The notes under the pieces were generated by a model. That model was not told the origin of the DNA. It searched no databases and saw nothing but the letters and a program-made list of their open reading frames with translations. DNA of 64,000 nucleotides from Fictibacillus marinisediminis (GTDB lineage Bacteria > Bacillota > Bacilli > Bacillales > Fictibacillaceae). Position numbers and translations under genes: made by a program. Below, one piece after another: positions 62,610 through 64,000 of the stretch. The stretch is taken from the NCBI RefSeq assembly GCF_023149135.1, contig NZ_JAIWJX010000002.1, positions 2,604,001 to 2,668,000 of the forward strand, read 5' to 3'. Position 1 is the first letter of the stretch. Each line of letters begins with the position of its first letter.

Positions 62610-64000
62610 TATAAGTCCACCTTCTTTTTAATTTGCTGCTCAGGATATTCAATTCTCGAATGAAAAATCCCGTTCAATGTTTCACTGAGTGTCTTTGCTA
62701 CCGTATTTAATTCTTTAAATGTAAGATCACATTCATCAAACTGCCCGTCTTCAAGGCGTTCAGTAATAATCTTGCGGATAATGGCTTCAATTTTAACCGG
62801 TGTCGGTTTGGAGAGGGAACGGACAGCTGCTTCCACACCGTCTGCAATTCCTACTACCGCGGCTTCTCTGGATTGAGCTTTCGGACCAGGATACCTGAAA
62901 TCGGTTTCCTGGATCTCGGCATCACTCAGTTCAACTGCCTTGTGGTAGAAATATTGAAGCAGGGATGTCCCATGATGCTGTTCAGCTATATCAATAATTT
63001 CTCCAGGCAGCTTATATTCTTTCAACATTTCTGCTCCGTCATACGGATGGGCAATAATGATGGTCTTACTAAGCTGCGGTGTCAGTTTCTCATGCGGATT
63101 CTCCATATTCATCTGGTTCTCAATAAAGAAATGAGGCCTTTTTGTTTTGCCGAGATCATGATAATAAGATCCTACTCTGGCAAGAAGGCCGTTAGCTCCT
63201 ATGGATTCACAGCCGGCTTCTGAAAGGTTGGCCACCATGACAGAATGATGATAAGTGCCAGGAGCTTCAATCAATAGTTTCCTTAAAAGCGGGTGATTAG
63301 GGTTCGAAAGCTCGATCAGCCGTGTCGTAGATAAGATGCCGAACCAGGATTCAAAAACCGGCATCAGCCCCAAGGCTAGTACAGATGCGAGGCATCCGGA
63401 TAAAAAGCCAAATCCGATTTCCACCCCAATCTGTACAGGAGAGTACTTTCCATTTTGAAGCAACAGAATGATCAATATTGATAAAATATTGGTAAATGAA
63501 ACGAGAACACCAGCCTTTAATATTCTTGATTTTAAATGCCGTTTTCCCAGATAAATGATTCCTGCCACACAGCCGAGCAATACGTAGATGCCAAGTGGAA
63601 AATTAAATGTTCCGGTAGATCCTTCATTAAAAATAAGTGTCGCGCAAACTGCAAATAGAACACTGGAAAGAATCGCTGTAAATTCGTTGAGCAGCATTTT
63701 AATCATCATAGCTCCTGCAGCGATCGGAACCACAAAAAAGATTCCTGTGATCTCCAGTTTATCAATGAAGCTTGTCAGTTTCATTACGATCAAGGAAAAC
63801 GTGATCAGGATGACATACAGCAGCATCTGCTTTTTTTGCAGAGGCGCCGTTGCTTTTAAAGATTCTTTAATAAAATAATACAGGCCTATGACTAAAATAA
63901 GAACAAAAAGTAAAAGACCTAAATACGGATATATCGCAACTTCCTTATCAAGAAGCCCTACCAGCTTAAGCTGCCTGAATTTTTCAGGGGTAACCACGTC
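62609..64000 (-). CDS. pgpH: PgpH, 7TM-HD cyclic-di-AMP phosphodiesterase (N-terminus outside window)
   Basis: The frame is open to the window edge, so only the C-terminal 463 or so codons are present. Seven hydrophobic segments (about 20-205) are followed by an HD domain with HHSVMVANLSE, YYHDLGKTKRP, IAHPYDGAEM and AEQHHGTS, which supply the metal ligands. The extracellular 7TMR-HDED part is missing from view. It degrades c-di-AMP. Upstream of ybeY as in B. subtilis yqfF. Confidence 0.93.
   Translation of the reverse strand, partial: DVVTPEKFRQLKLVGLLDKEVAIYPYLGLLLFVLILVIGLYYFIKESLKATAPLQKKQMLLYVILITFSLIVMKLTSFIDKLEITGIFFVVPIAAGAMMIKMLLNEFTAILSSVLFAVCATLIFNEGSTGTFNFPLGIYVLLGCVAGIIYLGKRHLKSRILKAGVLVSFTNILSILIILLLQNGKYSPVQIGVEIGFGFLSGCLASVLALGLMPVFESWFGILSTTRLIELSNPNHPLLRKLLIEAPGTYHHSVMVANLSEAGCESIGANGLLARVGSYYHDLGKTKRPHFFIENQMNMENPHEKLTPQLSKTIIIAHPYDGAEMLKEYKLPGEIIDIAEQHHGTSLLQYFYHKAVELSDAEIQETDFRYPGPKAQSREAAVVGIADGVEAAVRSLSKPTPVKIEAIIRKIITERLEDGQFDECDLTFKELNTVAKTLSETLNGIFHSRIEYPEQQIKKKVDL

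Overview
The window is a chromosomal segment of a low-GC Gram-positive endospore-former-type bacterium of the Bacillaceae. Gene order follows the Bacillus subtilis comG - yqg - pst - sodA - yqf - sigA/dnaG - era - yqfF region almost gene for gene (comGA, yqgY, yqgX, yqgW, yqgV, yqgT, glcK, yqgQ, yqgN, rpmG, yqzD/yqzC, pst operon, pbpA, yqgE, sodA, yqgC, yqgB, yqfZ, ispG, yqfX, zur, yqfT, nfo, cshB, yqfQ, ispH, yqfO, trmK, cccA, sigA, dnaG, yqxD, ppsR, ccpN, recO, yqzL, era, cdd, dgkA, ybeY, pgpH). The species cannot be fixed from sequence alone; a Bacillus relative such as Fictibacillus would fit. Both ends of the window cut genes (comGB at the left, pgpH at the right).

Layout: 1-5.3 kb holds the start of the competence pilus operon, a tRNA-Gln, and small yqg genes. 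5.3-13.3 kb holds a LysM/M14 peptidoglycan peptidase, ROK glucokinase, an M42 peptidase, an unknown membrane-anchored protein, and an operon yqgN - DUF92 - mobA - small membrane protein, followed by a HAD hydrolase. 13.4-21.2 kb is the main departure from the B. subtilis order: a tightly packed leftward operon DUF4912 - GH57/GT4 fusion - nucleotidyltransferase/mutase-like fusion - GH15 glucoamylase. It looks like a self-contained intracellular alpha-glucan (glycogen-like) system, with a catabolite-response-like site in its unusually structured 0.4 kb upstream region. 21.6-27.7 kb holds yqzD/yqzC and pstS-C-A-B-B-phoU behind a clear four-repeat Pho box. 27.8-33 kb holds pbpA, an MFS gene, sodA and seven tRNA genes. 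33-39.3 kb holds a Na/Pi cotransporter, ispG and small membrane proteins. 39.4-42 kb is a zinc-uptake operon znuC-znuB-zur with a Zur box. 42-50.8 kb holds a purine permease, nfo, cshB, yqfQ (split by a -1 frame change), ispH, yqfO, trmK and cccA. 50.9-53.7 kb holds an acyl-CoA dehydrogenase/synthetase pair. 54-64 kb holds sigA, dnaG, the gluconeogenic regulators ppsR and ccpN, recO, era, cdd, dgkA, ybeY and pgpH.

The most interesting system is the glucan operon: one polypeptide combines an apparent branching enzyme and a glucosyltransferase, a second combines an NDP-sugar pyrophosphorylase with a phosphohexomutase-like domain whose four catalytic loops are all degenerate, a cytoplasmic glucoamylase could release glucose, and glucokinase lies about 6 kb away. 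Other points of note are yqfQ with two A-AAA-AAG slippery heptamers at its frame break, the lack of glyQS between recO and ccpN, and a partial duplicate of the initiator tRNA.
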